A stretch of 12,479 bases of DNA from Verrucomicrobiota bacterium (GCA_027297085.1 JAPUIL010000190.1:1-12479), one strand, 5' to 3'; positions 1 to 8,130 are shown, numbered from the stretch's first letter. The notes: generated by a model not told the origin, from the sequence alone. A program made the numbers and translations.

Positions 1-929
1 TCTCGGATGAGTTCAGACATCCCGGGGATATCGGACGCAATACAGGTTTTACCCAACGACATCGCCTCCAGCAGGCAGCGAGGCGTACCCTCGCGGTCAG
101 AAGTAAGGACAATAAGATCCATCTTCTTCATCAAGTCTAGGGGATTCGAGAGGTGCCCGTGGAATATAGTCTGCTCGCTCAGTCCGAGCTCTTTAGTGAG
201 TCTCGAAAGTTTATGATGCAACGGCCCATCGCCTGCGACGTGGAACTTAATGTTCCTGTGGGCATGCCGATATACCAGCTTATGAACAGCGTGCAATGCA
301 ATATCAACTCGTTTTCGTCGAATCAAGCGCCCAAAGTATCCCACGTGGACATAATCATTTGGTCGTCTGTCACCATCCCTCGCATTCTTTCTGATCTCGG
401 CAACATCCACAAAATTGTTCACCAGGTGGATCAGAGACGGATTTATGCCATTCTCAGCTAGATGGGTAGCCATGTCCCGATTTAGTACGAAAATGCCGTC
501 TAACTTCTTGAGAGCACGGAGGTGTAGCTCAGCGCCCAAACGCGAAAGCAGCCATCCGTATGACAACGCATATTGGTCGCGCAGAATCTCACGGATGGCG
601 CTCAAGCGACCGACCCGAGAAAGACACGAGTTAACGATGTCGGGTCGCAAACCGTATGAGACAACGGCATCGATGCCATTGTCTTTCACGTAACTACGAA
701 CTCGCCCTATCCGCCTTAGCCCAGTCCATCCCGTCATCTCAAAGTTATAAAACGGTACACCTGCTCCCAGAACTTCGTCTAGCAAGGACGACGGACCGTG
801 CTCGTCTGCATCAAGTGCAGTAATGACAACGTCGTGATCCTGTTCATGCAAGTATTTTGCGAATATAAAGGCTCCCAGCACAGAACCTACTCTCTTAAAT
901 GCGGGTGTGAGGATTACAATTTTCATCAT
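1..929 (-). CDS. GT4-family glycosyltransferase, 3' end cut off by window edge
   Basis: Retaining GT-B glycosyltransferase of family GT4, expected to be cytoplasmic and to add a sugar to a lipid-linked glycan. The frame is open from ATG at 929 to the left edge, giving 309 residues. An N-terminal beta strand (KIVILTP, residues 3-9) opens the acceptor domain. A GYFGRL segment near residue 200 followed by basic residues opens the donor domain, then VAGDGPL, then the EX7E motif (E280 to E288) and a PGMSELI segment just before the edge. Typical members run 360-390 residues, so roughly 60-80 C-terminal residues are missing. The first ATG overlaps the TGA of the upstream glycosyltransferase gene (ATGA), pointing to translational coupling. 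A second ATG at 926 is an equally good start. No Shine-Dalgarno sequence is visible. Donor and acceptor are unknown. Confidence 0.9.
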   Translation of the reverse strand, partial: MMKIVILTPAFKRVGSVLGAFIFAKYLHEQDHDVVITALDADEHGPSSLLDEVLGAGVPFYNFEMTGWTGLRRIGRVRSYVKDNGIDAVVSYGLRPDIVNSCLSRVGRLSAIREILRDQYALSYGWLLSRLGAELHLRALKKLDGIFVLNRDMATHLAENGINPSLIHLVNNFVDVAEIRKNARDGDRRPNDYVHVGYFGRLIRRKRVDIALHAVHKLVYRHAHRNIKFHVAGDGPLHHKLSRLTKELGLSEQTIFHGHLSNPLDLMKKMDLIVLTSDREGTPRCLLEAMSLGKTCIASDIPGMSELIR

Positions 930-2080
930 GGCGCTACTTCGCAGAACAATCGTTCGTAATCTCGAACGATGATACCCACGTCGAAGCGTCTGACGGACTC
1001 CTGCGCCACTCTGGCATAACGACTTCTTCTCTCTGGATCTCTCCACAATTCCTCGATGTAATACGCCAACGCATCAACAGACTCTGGCTCGCACAAGCAA
1101 CCATCTGCATCATTACTAATAATCTCATCCGGCCCCGCCGGACAGCGTGCCGCTAGTACGGGTACACCACAAGCCATGGCTTCGACAATCACATTCCCAA
1201 ATCCTTCCCAGCGTGATGATAGTACAAACAAATCCGATCGTGCCATCCAGGCATAGGGATTTTTCTGAAAACCCATGAAGCGAACACGATCCTCAATTCT
1301 CAGATCTTGCGCCAATTTCTTGAGGTTCTTCTCCTGGGAACCTTCACCGAGAATACTCAATTGGTACGGAATGTGGTTCAATCGAGCGACAGCTTTGATC
1401 AGTAGATCGTAGCCCTTTTGACGCTCAAGCGCACCCGCGGCAATGATTTGAAAATGTTTTTCCCGTTCAGCATTCTCCCCGAACCCCAAAGCGTCCACTG
1501 GATCTTGCATGAGTTGGGCAATTTCGCTGAGATCTATAGGGTTGTATATCGTTACGACCTGCTCAGGCGGAATGCCGTATCTCCTGATTACGTCCTCCCG
1601 AACGCCGTTGGACATAGCGACCACCTTTCGCGCTCGGTAGTAGCTCCAACGAACCAACTGTTCCCTCCACGAGCCTGTTTTCACGCCGGCGGCCGTCCAA
1701 TGGTTTGTCTCATTCACTAACACCCCTGCCCTTGTCCGTGCCAACACTCCAGATAACACCGCTGCCGCATTTACGTAGCGGAGGGTGGAAAAGACAACGT
1801 GTGGTTGTAGGGCTCGGATGAGCTGGGCCAGTCGCAGGACGGACAAGCGCGCCCGCGAACACTCGAGCGGCCGCAGCTCTACATCCTCGTGTAGGAGGTC
1901 TAAAAAGGGACCCTCCTTTCGGAAAAAAGACACCACCGGTCTGAAGCGTTTGCGATCTAGATGGTTGGCAATATTTACAAAGGTCCTCTCCGCTCCTCCG
2001 CCAGCAAGGCTGGGCAGGATGAAAAGTACGATTCGAGTCCCATCACCCAAGTTGCTTGAAAGGCTATTATCCGACCCCAT
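926..2080 (-). CDS. GT4-family glycosyltransferase
   Basis: Retaining GT-B glycosyltransferase of family GT4, likely cytoplasmic, adding one sugar to the growing repeat unit. Seen from the ATG at 2080 (384 residues): the first beta strand with a GGGAERT glycine loop (about residues 27-33), a NETNHW segment in the N-terminal domain, a GALERQKGYDLLIKA donor-domain opening (about 216-230), LGEGSQ, and the EX7E motif (WEGFGNVIVEAM, Glu near 292 and 300), followed by CPAGPDEII. The frame stays open upstream to a GTG at 2164, which would add 28 residues with a further ATG at 2146. I prefer 2080 because the added residues do not resemble the family and the resulting length fits it. None of the three starts has a convincing Shine-Dalgarno sequence. 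The stop overlaps the start of the next GT4 gene, so the two are probably co-translated. Confidence 0.92.
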   Translation of the reverse strand: MGSDNSLSSNLGDGTRIVLFILPSLAGGGAERTFVNIANHLDRKRFRPVVSFFRKEGPFLDLLHEDVELRPLECSRARLSVLRLAQLIRALQPHVVFSTLRYVNAAAVLSGVLARTRAGVLVNETNHWTAAGVKTGSWREQLVRWSYYRARKVVAMSNGVREDVIRRYGIPPEQVVTIYNPIDLSEIAQLMQDPVDALGFGENAEREKHFQIIAAGALERQKGYDLLIKAVARLNHIPYQLSILGEGSQEKNLKKLAQDLRIEDRVRFMGFQKNPYAWMARSDLFVLSSRWEGFGNVIVEAMACGVPVLAARCPAGPDEIISNDADGCLCEPESVDALAYYIEELWRDPERRSRYARVAQESVRRFDVGIIVRDYERLFCEVAP

Positions 2081-2244
2081 AGCGAAACACGTGTAGGTCT
2101 CCACCAACACTGTTGTCAAACCCTGGTTTGACAAAATTCTTTCCATCCACGATACCAAACACACCCGTATTAACGGTACACGTGCTATGAGACATCACTC
2201 ACCAACTATGACTATGGATAAGCAACCTGACAGCAAATAGCAGT

Positions 2245-4335
2245 TCAGGTATCATGATATAGTGCAGCGAGATGTTCAGCTCCACTCAGGTCACGCTTTC
2301 CCGATACGTCCGAAACCACGGTTTGTAGACGGCGTAAATAATGGTCTCGAAAATTCACGTCGTAAATCAGCCGATCTACTTGTCTGCGCAGCGTCCTACC
2401 ATCGCTCGCCGTTAGCACCAATGAGTCATATGAGAAGAATAGGCTTAAATCAGGAATCCGGTTAGATCTCAGCAGGATTATAGGTAGACCAAAAGCTACT
2501 GCTTCCAGAACGACGGAGGAATAAGTTCCAACCAGAACATCCGCTCCCTCCAGCAGAGCATAGATGTCCTCATTGCTCTGAGCCACAGAAACTTTCGCCC
2601 CCTTATGCACTTTGAACCATGGTGGAAGCATATCAAGCGACGTTTTCGGGTGTGGTTTGAACACTATATGGAGCGCAGAGTCATTTGTAAGTCCTTCCCA
2701 AACAAGCCGCAGGATGAATCCGAAGTCATGCAATCCTAGTCCAACAAGGACCCGAACCGGCTCTCCTAAGAACCTTTCCCGGTGTCGACTCTCACGCGAC
2801 CGAGACCAAAAGCGCTCCGTCTGAAAAGCCCCAGCAATCACGATTCTGTCGGACGGCACGCCGCTTTCCTCCAAGATCCGTCTCGCAAGTGAGCCTTCAG
2901 CGATATAGAGATCGGGTTCAGGAATGGGTGGTCCCCCCAAGGGGCTCGACCGTCGGTCGCGCATATCAGCCGCGTATATAAACTTCATTGGAGTAATTGG
3001 ACCGTGTTGCAGTCCGAAAACCTTTCCCTTTCCCCCTGCCTTCAGTCCCCGAATTAGTGCACGACCGGTGCCGTATTCAAAGAAGTAGAGCCACGAGACC
3101 GCGGGCGAGCCTATCTTGTTTACTCGTTCTGCACACCGCTCCAGAACCTGAAGGTGAGGCCAGTCAAATGCCACAGATCGCAGGATGCGTGGTTCAGTGA
3201 GATTTGACACATCCAGCCCATGCCATCGAAATGCCATTCGGAAATCCGGATGTCGGCGCATCTTTAGATACTGGAAAATATCGACAGGAGAGAGATGAAG
3301 TCGAAAAATCTCACGAATCGAAGTATAAGCTTCCAGCACAAGATAGCGCTGGGGGGATAAGTCATCACCACGCAACAGCCGGTAACGTGCCCAAGCCATG
3401 CGAAACGTCATGAAATTTAAGTGGTCGAGAAGTGCCAAAATGTAGATCGGACCGGGCTCCTGCTTATCCAGGCCAATGAGCAGCCGGCCATAATAACGGT
3501 CCATCCATTCTTTTCCTTCGGTCCAGCTCCGCGGAAAATACGTGAACGCAAAAGTCCTCCCCTCTTCTCCTCTTGACAAATTCTTGGTCCCAAGGTCCCT
3601 GCACGGTACTAGACGGCCAAGAAGGCTTGCAAAACTAAGGAAGGCGGCGCTGACAGCGCGTAATACCAGAAACCACCCCAAAGACTTACGGTGCAGGTGC
3701 ATTACCTTTGAAGTGAACTCAACACCAAGAGAGTTGCACAGTTGGCCCAACGGTCCAATCATTCCCTTACTTCCGAAATAGATGCATTCCCCGTATCGAT
3801 CCTCTTCTAAACGAGCGCGAACTGCTTCCAATCGCAAAAGTTCCCACCAGGGTGGAACCGCGGCACTGTTCTTCTCCGAAAGCTCTGTGTACCACCAGAG
3901 TTCTCCAAACCGTCTTGCCCAAGTCGGACCACATACTCTAGAGGCAATTTCCTCAAGCCGTTCCCGGACATCCGCCGTGAACACACACGCATTCTGCCGG
4001 ACTTTCGAACTTACTAGATCAAGGTAACCACTCACGCCCACCATGATGACTCGACCTTCCCAGAGATTTTGGATTTGCTGTTTAAGATCCTCCAAGCCAC
4101 CATCGATGAACGCCATGACCTGTAGTGGAAATTCACGTCCCCGCTCACCAGCCAATAGGGCGCTTAAGGCTCTCGCGGACCGTTCATTGTCCCAGGTTGG
4201 AACATCCAACACCAATAATACACCATGGCCATCTGCTTTAGAGTGATCATCAGAAAATGCGGGATCCACCTGCTCTTGGCAAGCGGTTTTTGTGGTCGAC
4301 TCGTCAACTATTCTCTGGCTAGTGTCCAGTTCCAC
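2245..4335 (-). CDS. Large GT-B-like surface carbohydrate biosynthesis protein, possible CMP-sugar transferase
   Basis: A 696-residue protein with a poorly conserved N-terminal half (about 1-430) and a GT-B-like C-terminal half. Visible motifs are FGLQHGP (440-446), a PDLYIAEG strand (474-481), a FKPHP segment (559-563) and GTYSSVVLEA (603-612). QHG, HP and SS..EA motifs occur in capsule synthesis proteins of the KpsC/KpsS type (PF05159), in CDP-glycerol transferases and in bacterial sialyltransferase families, where HP and SS/T contact the CMP donor. Size and motifs also recall the Leptospira-type 'surface carbohydrate biosynthesis' proteins (from memory, not checked). No signal peptide or clear membrane anchor is seen. 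The start is GTG, supported by AGGAGG at 4347-4352 with an 11-nt spacer. The nearby KdsB-like gene would supply a CMP-activated donor, so a ulosonate or acidic-sugar transferase role is an inference. Confidence 0.72.
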   Translation of the reverse strand: MELDTSQRIVDESTTKTACQEQVDPAFSDDHSKADGHGVLLVLDVPTWDNERSARALSALLAGERGREFPLQVMAFIDGGLEDLKQQIQNLWEGRVIMVGVSGYLDLVSSKVRQNACVFTADVRERLEEIASRVCGPTWARRFGELWWYTELSEKNSAAVPPWWELLRLEAVRARLEEDRYGECIYFGSKGMIGPLGQLCNSLGVEFTSKVMHLHRKSLGWFLVLRAVSAAFLSFASLLGRLVPCRDLGTKNLSRGEEGRTFAFTYFPRSWTEGKEWMDRYYGRLLIGLDKQEPGPIYILALLDHLNFMTFRMAWARYRLLRGDDLSPQRYLVLEAYTSIREIFRLHLSPVDIFQYLKMRRHPDFRMAFRWHGLDVSNLTEPRILRSVAFDWPHLQVLERCAERVNKIGSPAVSWLYFFEYGTGRALIRGLKAGGKGKVFGLQHGPITPMKFIYAADMRDRRSSPLGGPPIPEPDLYIAEGSLARRILEESGVPSDRIVIAGAFQTERFWSRSRESRHRERFLGEPVRVLVGLGLHDFGFILRLVWEGLTNDSALHIVFKPHPKTSLDMLPPWFKVHKGAKVSVAQSNEDIYALLEGADVLVGTYSSVVLEAVAFGLPIILLRSNRIPDLSLFFSYDSLVLTASDGRTLRRQVDRLIYDVNFRDHYLRRLQTVVSDVSGKRDLSGAEHLAALYHDT

Positions 4336-4346
4336 GAATTCGTTGT

Positions 4347-4352
4347 CCTCCT
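4347..4352 (-). promoter_or_regulatory. Shine-Dalgarno AGGAGG supporting a GTG start
   Basis: On the minus strand AGGAGG lies 11 nt before the GTG at 4335. The spacing is slightly long, but no other initiator codon in this frame is closer, so it decides the start of the 696-residue gene. It is one of the few strong ribosome binding sites in the window. Confidence 0.6.
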
Positions 4353-4411
4353 AAATTGCGTTAAAGATGGGATCATTCCCGAAAATCCGTTCTGACTCAT
4401 CAAGCGAATGA

Positions 4412-6379
4412 CTAGGAATGAAGGGATATATCCCCAGCCCGTGCCTGCTCAAGTCGTAGACTTTTTTTTTCGTTAAGAGAAGCATCAATCTCGAGAAGTG
4501 TCTTTAAGTGATTTCTAGACTTACAAGCTTCCCAGGCTGTTTCAAATCCTTGTAATGGATAGACAGATTGCTTAAACAGGTTTAAGTCTAACTGAGGCAA
4601 TATTGTTATCGCATCCTGGAAATCTTGAGCGGTGCTTCCAACGGAACCGACAATAATCTTGTCGTATGCGACGATGCTTTCGAAATTGAATTCGGTCCTG
4701 GCATATGGAAGACCTAGTAGGAGTAATGATGAGCCTGGCGCACTCTTGTGAAATATCACATCCAAAGCTTTGGGATCTCCAGTTGCCTCCACCACGGTCT
4801 CGTAGTCGAACAACGTATCCAGGACAGCGCAGGTCTGAATTGCGCAATTACCATCTTCAAAATAGCTTCTCCGAAGTGCGTTGCGATCAAAAACCGTTAC
4901 TTCGTGCCCATGCAACGTCAAAATTAGTGCTGATAAATGACCAATGGGGCCCGCTCCCACCACTGCGCACGTCTTCCTGCCATTCGTTCCCCACACCCGT
5001 TCCAAGCGCTTAAGGCCCTTGAGTACGACCGCAATCGGCTCACATAGGCAAGCCTGCTTCAAATCCATGTCACCCGCAAGCTTATGAACAAACCGTCCAG
5101 GTAAAACAATGAACTCCGCATAGGCACCGTTACGCTCAATAACACCAACCTCTACACGTTGCTGGCATCCAATCCAGTTCTCCTTTAGGCATTCTTTACA
5201 CTCGCCACAACTCTGGATACATTCTGCCACGACAAGATCACCTTCCCGAAGGTGTTTGACATTTGGACCAACGCTTACGACCTTCCCTGAGAATTCGTGT
5301 CCGGGTATGATTGGATACTTCGCTATACCAGACTTGTAGTACCCTAGAGAACCGTCAAAGATCTCCAAATCGGTAGCACAAACTCCTACATAGGCCACCT
5401 TCATCAATACATCTCCCGGTTTGACTGGGGCGATTTCTACCTCCTCAAGGGCAGCGCGACCCGGGGCAGAAATCACAACGGCTTTACAAGTCTTGTCGAA
5501 AAACACCTCTTCTCTCCTTCGTGGGTCACCCATGATGTCGCTTTCCCAAAGACCGCATACTGTCCCTACGGTCTTGTGGATTCGAAACTGCACGATCTCT
5601 CGAGACTTCTGACCCAAGCAGCCTTCACGCCCCGCCTGGATAAGGTCCCCTATCACGTACTTGCTTTCCCGGAACACCTCTAATGGGATCTGGTTACGTC
5701 TTTTGATTTCGATCCACCTTGCAGCAAGGCCCTCTCGATAATAGCGCCGCCGAACTTGGCGCCATGTCTCGTTGTGGATGTGAAAAATGGCCGCCTTCGG
5801 CTCATACACCACATGGTAGCCCTTCTCCATCCAATACTTGGCCCATTCGATATCTTCTAAACCCGGCAGTGTCTCGTCAAAAGGATATTGTTCCCAGAGA
5901 TCCTTGCGGATCGCTGAATTGGCATTATTTGCGAAGAAGTTGGGTGACTTCAGAGAAATTCGTCGGATCCCGAATGTCCGTTCGAAATCTCGTATTTCGG
6001 AATATTTCGAATTCGGCGCTCCGAGTTGTCTCCCATAGACCAGCGCCGTATCGTCTGCCCGAAGAGGATCGATCAAGCATGCTAACCAATTACAGTCCAC
6101 TGGCTTCGTGTGTGCAGACACGATAGCAATATATCGTCCGATGCTGCTGCGAATACCCACGTTCAGGGAATATCCAAACGTAAAGTCTCGACTCTCGATT
6201 CGTACGAGCTGCGCTCCATTCTGTTGCGCGATCTCAGGTGTGCGATCGAAGGAGCCCGAGTCAACAACAATCACTTCATAGTCATGGTAGGTCTGTGTAT
6301 CAATGGCCTCAAGTAGACCCGGCAAGTGGTTCTGCTCGTTGAAAGCACGAATAATTATCGAAGTCTCAGGCTTCTTCAT
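4412..6379 (-). CDS. Fusion: GT2 glycosyltransferase + zinc-dependent medium-chain alcohol dehydrogenase
   Basis: A single open frame of 655 residues holds two apparently complete enzymes. Residues 1 to about 285 are a GT2 (GT-A fold) glycosyltransferase: SIIIRAFNE (7-15), VIVVDSGSFDRT (36-47), an SAHTKP segment (88-93) where many GT2 enzymes have DxD, NNANSAIR (151-158) and LEDIEWA (174-180). Residues about 292-632 are a medium-chain dehydrogenase: catalytic zinc ligands C334, H361-E362 and E447; structural zinc cysteines C391, C394, C397, C405; Rossmann GAGPIG (475-480); acidic D498, which favours NAD over NADP. A stand-alone dehydrogenase of this class is about 345-360 residues. The start ATG at 6379 lies 18 nt after the 2-hydroxyacid dehydrogenase gene, without a Shine-Dalgarno sequence. 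An A9 run sits in the last 20 codons. The dehydrogenase could oxidise a sugar hydroxyl; its substrate is unknown. Confidence 0.9.
   Translation of the reverse strand: MKKPETSIIIRAFNEQNHLPGLLEAIDTQTYHDYEVIVVDSGSFDRTPEIAQQNGAQLVRIESRDFTFGYSLNVGIRSSIGRYIAIVSAHTKPVDCNWLACLIDPLRADDTALVYGRQLGAPNSKYSEIRDFERTFGIRRISLKSPNFFANNANSAIRKDLWEQYPFDETLPGLEDIEWAKYWMEKGYHVVYEPKAAIFHIHNETWRQVRRRYYREGLAARWIEIKRRNQIPLEVFRESKYVIGDLIQAGREGCLGQKSREIVQFRIHKTVGTVCGLWESDIMGDPRRREEVFFDKTCKAVVISAPGRAALEEVEIAPVKPGDVLMKVAYVGVCATDLEIFDGSLGYYKSGIAKYPIIPGHEFSGKVVSVGPNVKHLREGDLVVAECIQSCGECKECLKENWIGCQQRVEVGVIERNGAYAEFIVLPGRFVHKLAGDMDLKQACLCEPIAVVLKGLKRLERVWGTNGRKTCAVVGAGPIGHLSALILTLHGHEVTVFDRNALRRSYFEDGNCAIQTCAVLDTLFDYETVVEATGDPKALDVIFHKSAPGSSLLLLGLPYARTEFNFESIVAYDKIIVGSVGSTAQDFQDAITILPQLDLNLFKQSVYPLQGFETAWEACKSRNHLKTLLEIDASLNEKKSLRLEQARAGDISLHS
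5504..5519 (-). promoter_or_regulatory. Internal ribosome binding site and GTG start at the GT2/dehydrogenase junction
   Basis: Inside the fusion gene, minus-strand AAGGAG (5514-5519) is followed after a 7-nt spacer by an in-frame GTG (5504-5506, codon 292). From there a 364-residue protein would hold the whole dehydrogenase domain and none of the GT2 domain. The arrangement is better than the signal at most gene starts in the window. It suggests either that the dehydrogenase is also made alone or that the site is the leftover start of a once separate gene. An in-frame ATG at 5533 (codon 283) has only a weak GGGAAAG upstream. Confidence 0.5.
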
Positions 6380-6397
6380 AAACGTGTACGTTTGATA

Positions 6398-7339
6398 TCA
6401 GCCACTTGCCTTTAGCCCTTCCAGGAGATTCTGGATCGTATTCTCATGCACCCTGCGCCAGGCCTCTCGGCTACTGTTGGCACTGTGGGGGGCCAGTAAC
6501 ACGTTGTCAAATCTACGCAACGGACTATGGTCAGGTAATGGCTCCTCCTCAAAAACGTCCAACGCTGCCCCTGCAATTCGATGTTCTTGCAAAGCTCGCA
6601 CTAACGCTTCTTCATCAACAACAGGACCTCGAGCCGTGTTAACCAAAAAAGCAGTTGTCCTCATTAACTGCAATTCCCGCTCACCAATGAGGTGAAAACT
6701 CGTCGGGTTCAGATCGCAATGCAAGCTAACGAAATCCGCCTGTCTGAGTAGGTCATCTAATGATAACACTTCCAGATTGCTTTCCGCGACGAATGGTAGC
6801 GGGATCTCAATAATATCATTGCCAAACACGCGCATCCCAAAGGCAATCGCCCGGCGGATGACGACCTTCCCAATATTTCCTACGCCAATGACGCCGAACG
6901 TGCATTCTCGCAGTGCGACACAGTGCCGCTTAGTCCACACGCCAGAGCGTATATCCCGATCCATCCACGGCAACTGTCGGGCGAAGCAGAGGATATAGCC
7001 CAGCACTGTGTCAGCTACTGGCTCGGTGAAGGCATTAGGAGTATTATAGACACGAACCCCCGCTCGACAGGCTGCCTTGTGGTCAATAGAGTCAACCCCA
7101 GTTCCCCACTTCGAAATCACCTTCAGTCTGGGAGCCGCATGTAGCAGTCTCTCAGTAAACTGGTCATCACCGCAGATCACGCCATCTATATCACCAATCC
7201 AGGGTAGTAACTCTTCCTCGCTTAGACGTTCACGTACCGGGGGGATCACCAGCTCAATATTATTCTCGGCAAACACATGTTGGTATTCATGAAGCACGGG
7301 CTGCATGTAGGGTGCAGAGACAAGCACGCGCCACGTCAT
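6398..7339 (-). CDS. D-isomer-specific 2-hydroxyacid dehydrogenase (phosphoglycerate-dehydrogenase-like)
   Basis: NAD(P)-dependent oxidoreductase that interconverts a 2-keto acid and a D-2-hydroxyacid; cytoplasmic. The 313-residue length fits the short (no ACT domain) type. The N-terminal substrate domain ends near WGTGVDSID (78-86). The Rossmann loop is GVGNIG (152-157) with D175 as a possible ribose-binding acid. The catalytic set is complete: R237 in NTARGPVVD, E266 in DVFEEEP, and H285 in LLAPHSAN. The start ATG at 7339 overlaps the stop of the KdsB-like gene (ATGA), and AGAGGG lies 9 nt upstream (7349-7354), so the two products are probably made together. Sequence alone does not separate phosphoglycerate, glyoxylate, lactate or sugar-acid substrates. 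The link to a cytidylyltransferase suggests a role in building or modifying the acid that is activated (inference). Confidence 0.93.
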   Translation of the reverse strand: MTWRVLVSAPYMQPVLHEYQHVFAENNIELVIPPVRERLSEEELLPWIGDIDGVICGDDQFTERLLHAAPRLKVISKWGTGVDSIDHKAACRAGVRVYNTPNAFTEPVADTVLGYILCFARQLPWMDRDIRSGVWTKRHCVALRECTFGVIGVGNIGKVVIRRAIAFGMRVFGNDIIEIPLPFVAESNLEVLSLDDLLRQADFVSLHCDLNPTSFHLIGERELQLMRTTAFLVNTARGPVVDEEALVRALQEHRIAGAALDVFEEEPLPDHSPLRRFDNVLLAPHSANSSREAWRRVHENTIQNLLEGLKASG

Positions 7340-8130
7340 GCCTTAGCGCCCTCTGACGGCTCGCTCAGATACTGGTATGTCACTGGGTCCTGGCGCAATA
7401 GTTTTTCCACCTTTGCAAGGTCTTCTGGAGTGTCAACGGCGTGTGTCTTGAACTCCGTCTCGGCTAAGCGCACCTTATAGCCGTGTTCCAGAAGACGCAG
7501 CATATCAATGGATTCAGCCTGCTCAAGGGGGGTTCGTTCTAATCGAGAATAATTCAGCAAAAGATCACGTCGGAACGGGATGACACATACCTGCTTGAAG
7601 ACTGGGATGCGTTTTATCCCAAGAATGCGCCGCGTAGGGATGGGTTCCCGTGAGAAGTAGAGCGCGTTCCCCCGACTGTCCATCACAACCTTGATGATGT
7701 TGGGATCTAGCAATTCATCCTCACTGTTGATACGCTCCACCAAGTTCACACACTGCACTTGGGAATCATTTAACATGGGAGCAACGGCTCGCTCCACCAT
7801 CTCGGGGACTGTCATGGGCTCATCACCCTGTACCATTACAATAATCTCCGCATGCAGGCCCTGTGCGGCTTCAGCCACCCGATCGCTGGCCCGCTCATGC
7901 AACGGTGAGGTCATAATAGCCTGTCCCCCGAAATCCTCCACGACCTGGTAAATCTCAATATCGCAGGTAGCAACGTACACCCCTTGCAACGTTTTACACA
8001 TCATCATACGCTGGTACACATGCTCGATCATGGGTAGTCCGAGCATGCGAGCCAACGGCTTACCCGCAAATCGAGAAGATCCCATACGCGATGGGATTAT
8101 CGCAATAACGTTGACATCCGATTGGAGCAT
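7336..8130 (-). CDS. KdsB-like CMP-ulosonate (3-deoxy-manno-octulosonate) cytidylyltransferase
   Basis: Uses CTP to convert a 2-keto-3-deoxy sugar acid to its CMP ester, releasing pyrophosphate; cytoplasmic. The family fit is clear: nucleotide loop IPSRMGSSRFAGKPL (12-26, with K24), VATCDIEI (53-60), SDRVAEA (82-88), QGDEP (101-105, Mg-binding D103), YFSREPIP (158-165) and VDTPEDL (232-238, D233). At 264 residues it is slightly longer than E. coli KdsB (about 248). Several substrate-side positions differ from my memory of E. coli KdsB: SGTER is ASDR here, and the His in the RHLGIY segment is Gln (Q180). It may therefore be a paralogue acting on a different acid rather than the housekeeping Kdo enzyme, so no gene symbol is given. 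The ATG at 8130 has no visible Shine-Dalgarno sequence. Its 3' end overlaps the dehydrogenase gene. Confidence 0.88.
   Translation of the reverse strand: MLQSDVNVIAIIPSRMGSSRFAGKPLARMLGLPMIEHVYQRMMMCKTLQGVYVATCDIEIYQVVEDFGGQAIMTSPLHERASDRVAEAAQGLHAEIIVMVQGDEPMTVPEMVERAVAPMLNDSQVQCVNLVERINSEDELLDPNIIKVVMDSRGNALYFSREPIPTRRILGIKRIPVFKQVCVIPFRRDLLLNYSRLERTPLEQAESIDMLRLLEHGYKVRLAETEFKTHAVDTPEDLAKVEKLLRQDPVTYQYLSEPSEGAKA

Noticed and set aside
2081..2164. N-terminal extension of the GT4 gene to ATG 2146 or GTG 2164
   Set aside because: The extra 22-28 residues do not resemble the family, and no Shine-Dalgarno sequence supports these starts. The ATG at 2080 gives the usual length.
4336..4400. Short reading frame from ATG 4400 in front of the 696-residue gene
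   Set aside because: It runs into that gene in another frame, has no clear ribosome binding site and does not resemble a leader peptide.
5719..6126. Plus-strand open frame of 135 codons
   Set aside because: It is opposite the GT2 domain of the fusion gene, and its translation shows no motif or plausible protein composition.
6398..8130. Phosphonate pathway (hydroxyacid dehydrogenase plus cytidylyl transfer, as in phosphinothricin-type clusters)
   Set aside because: No PEP mutase or phosphonopyruvate decarboxylase is present, and the cytidylyltransferase is clearly KdsB-like, so a sugar-acid pathway is simpler.
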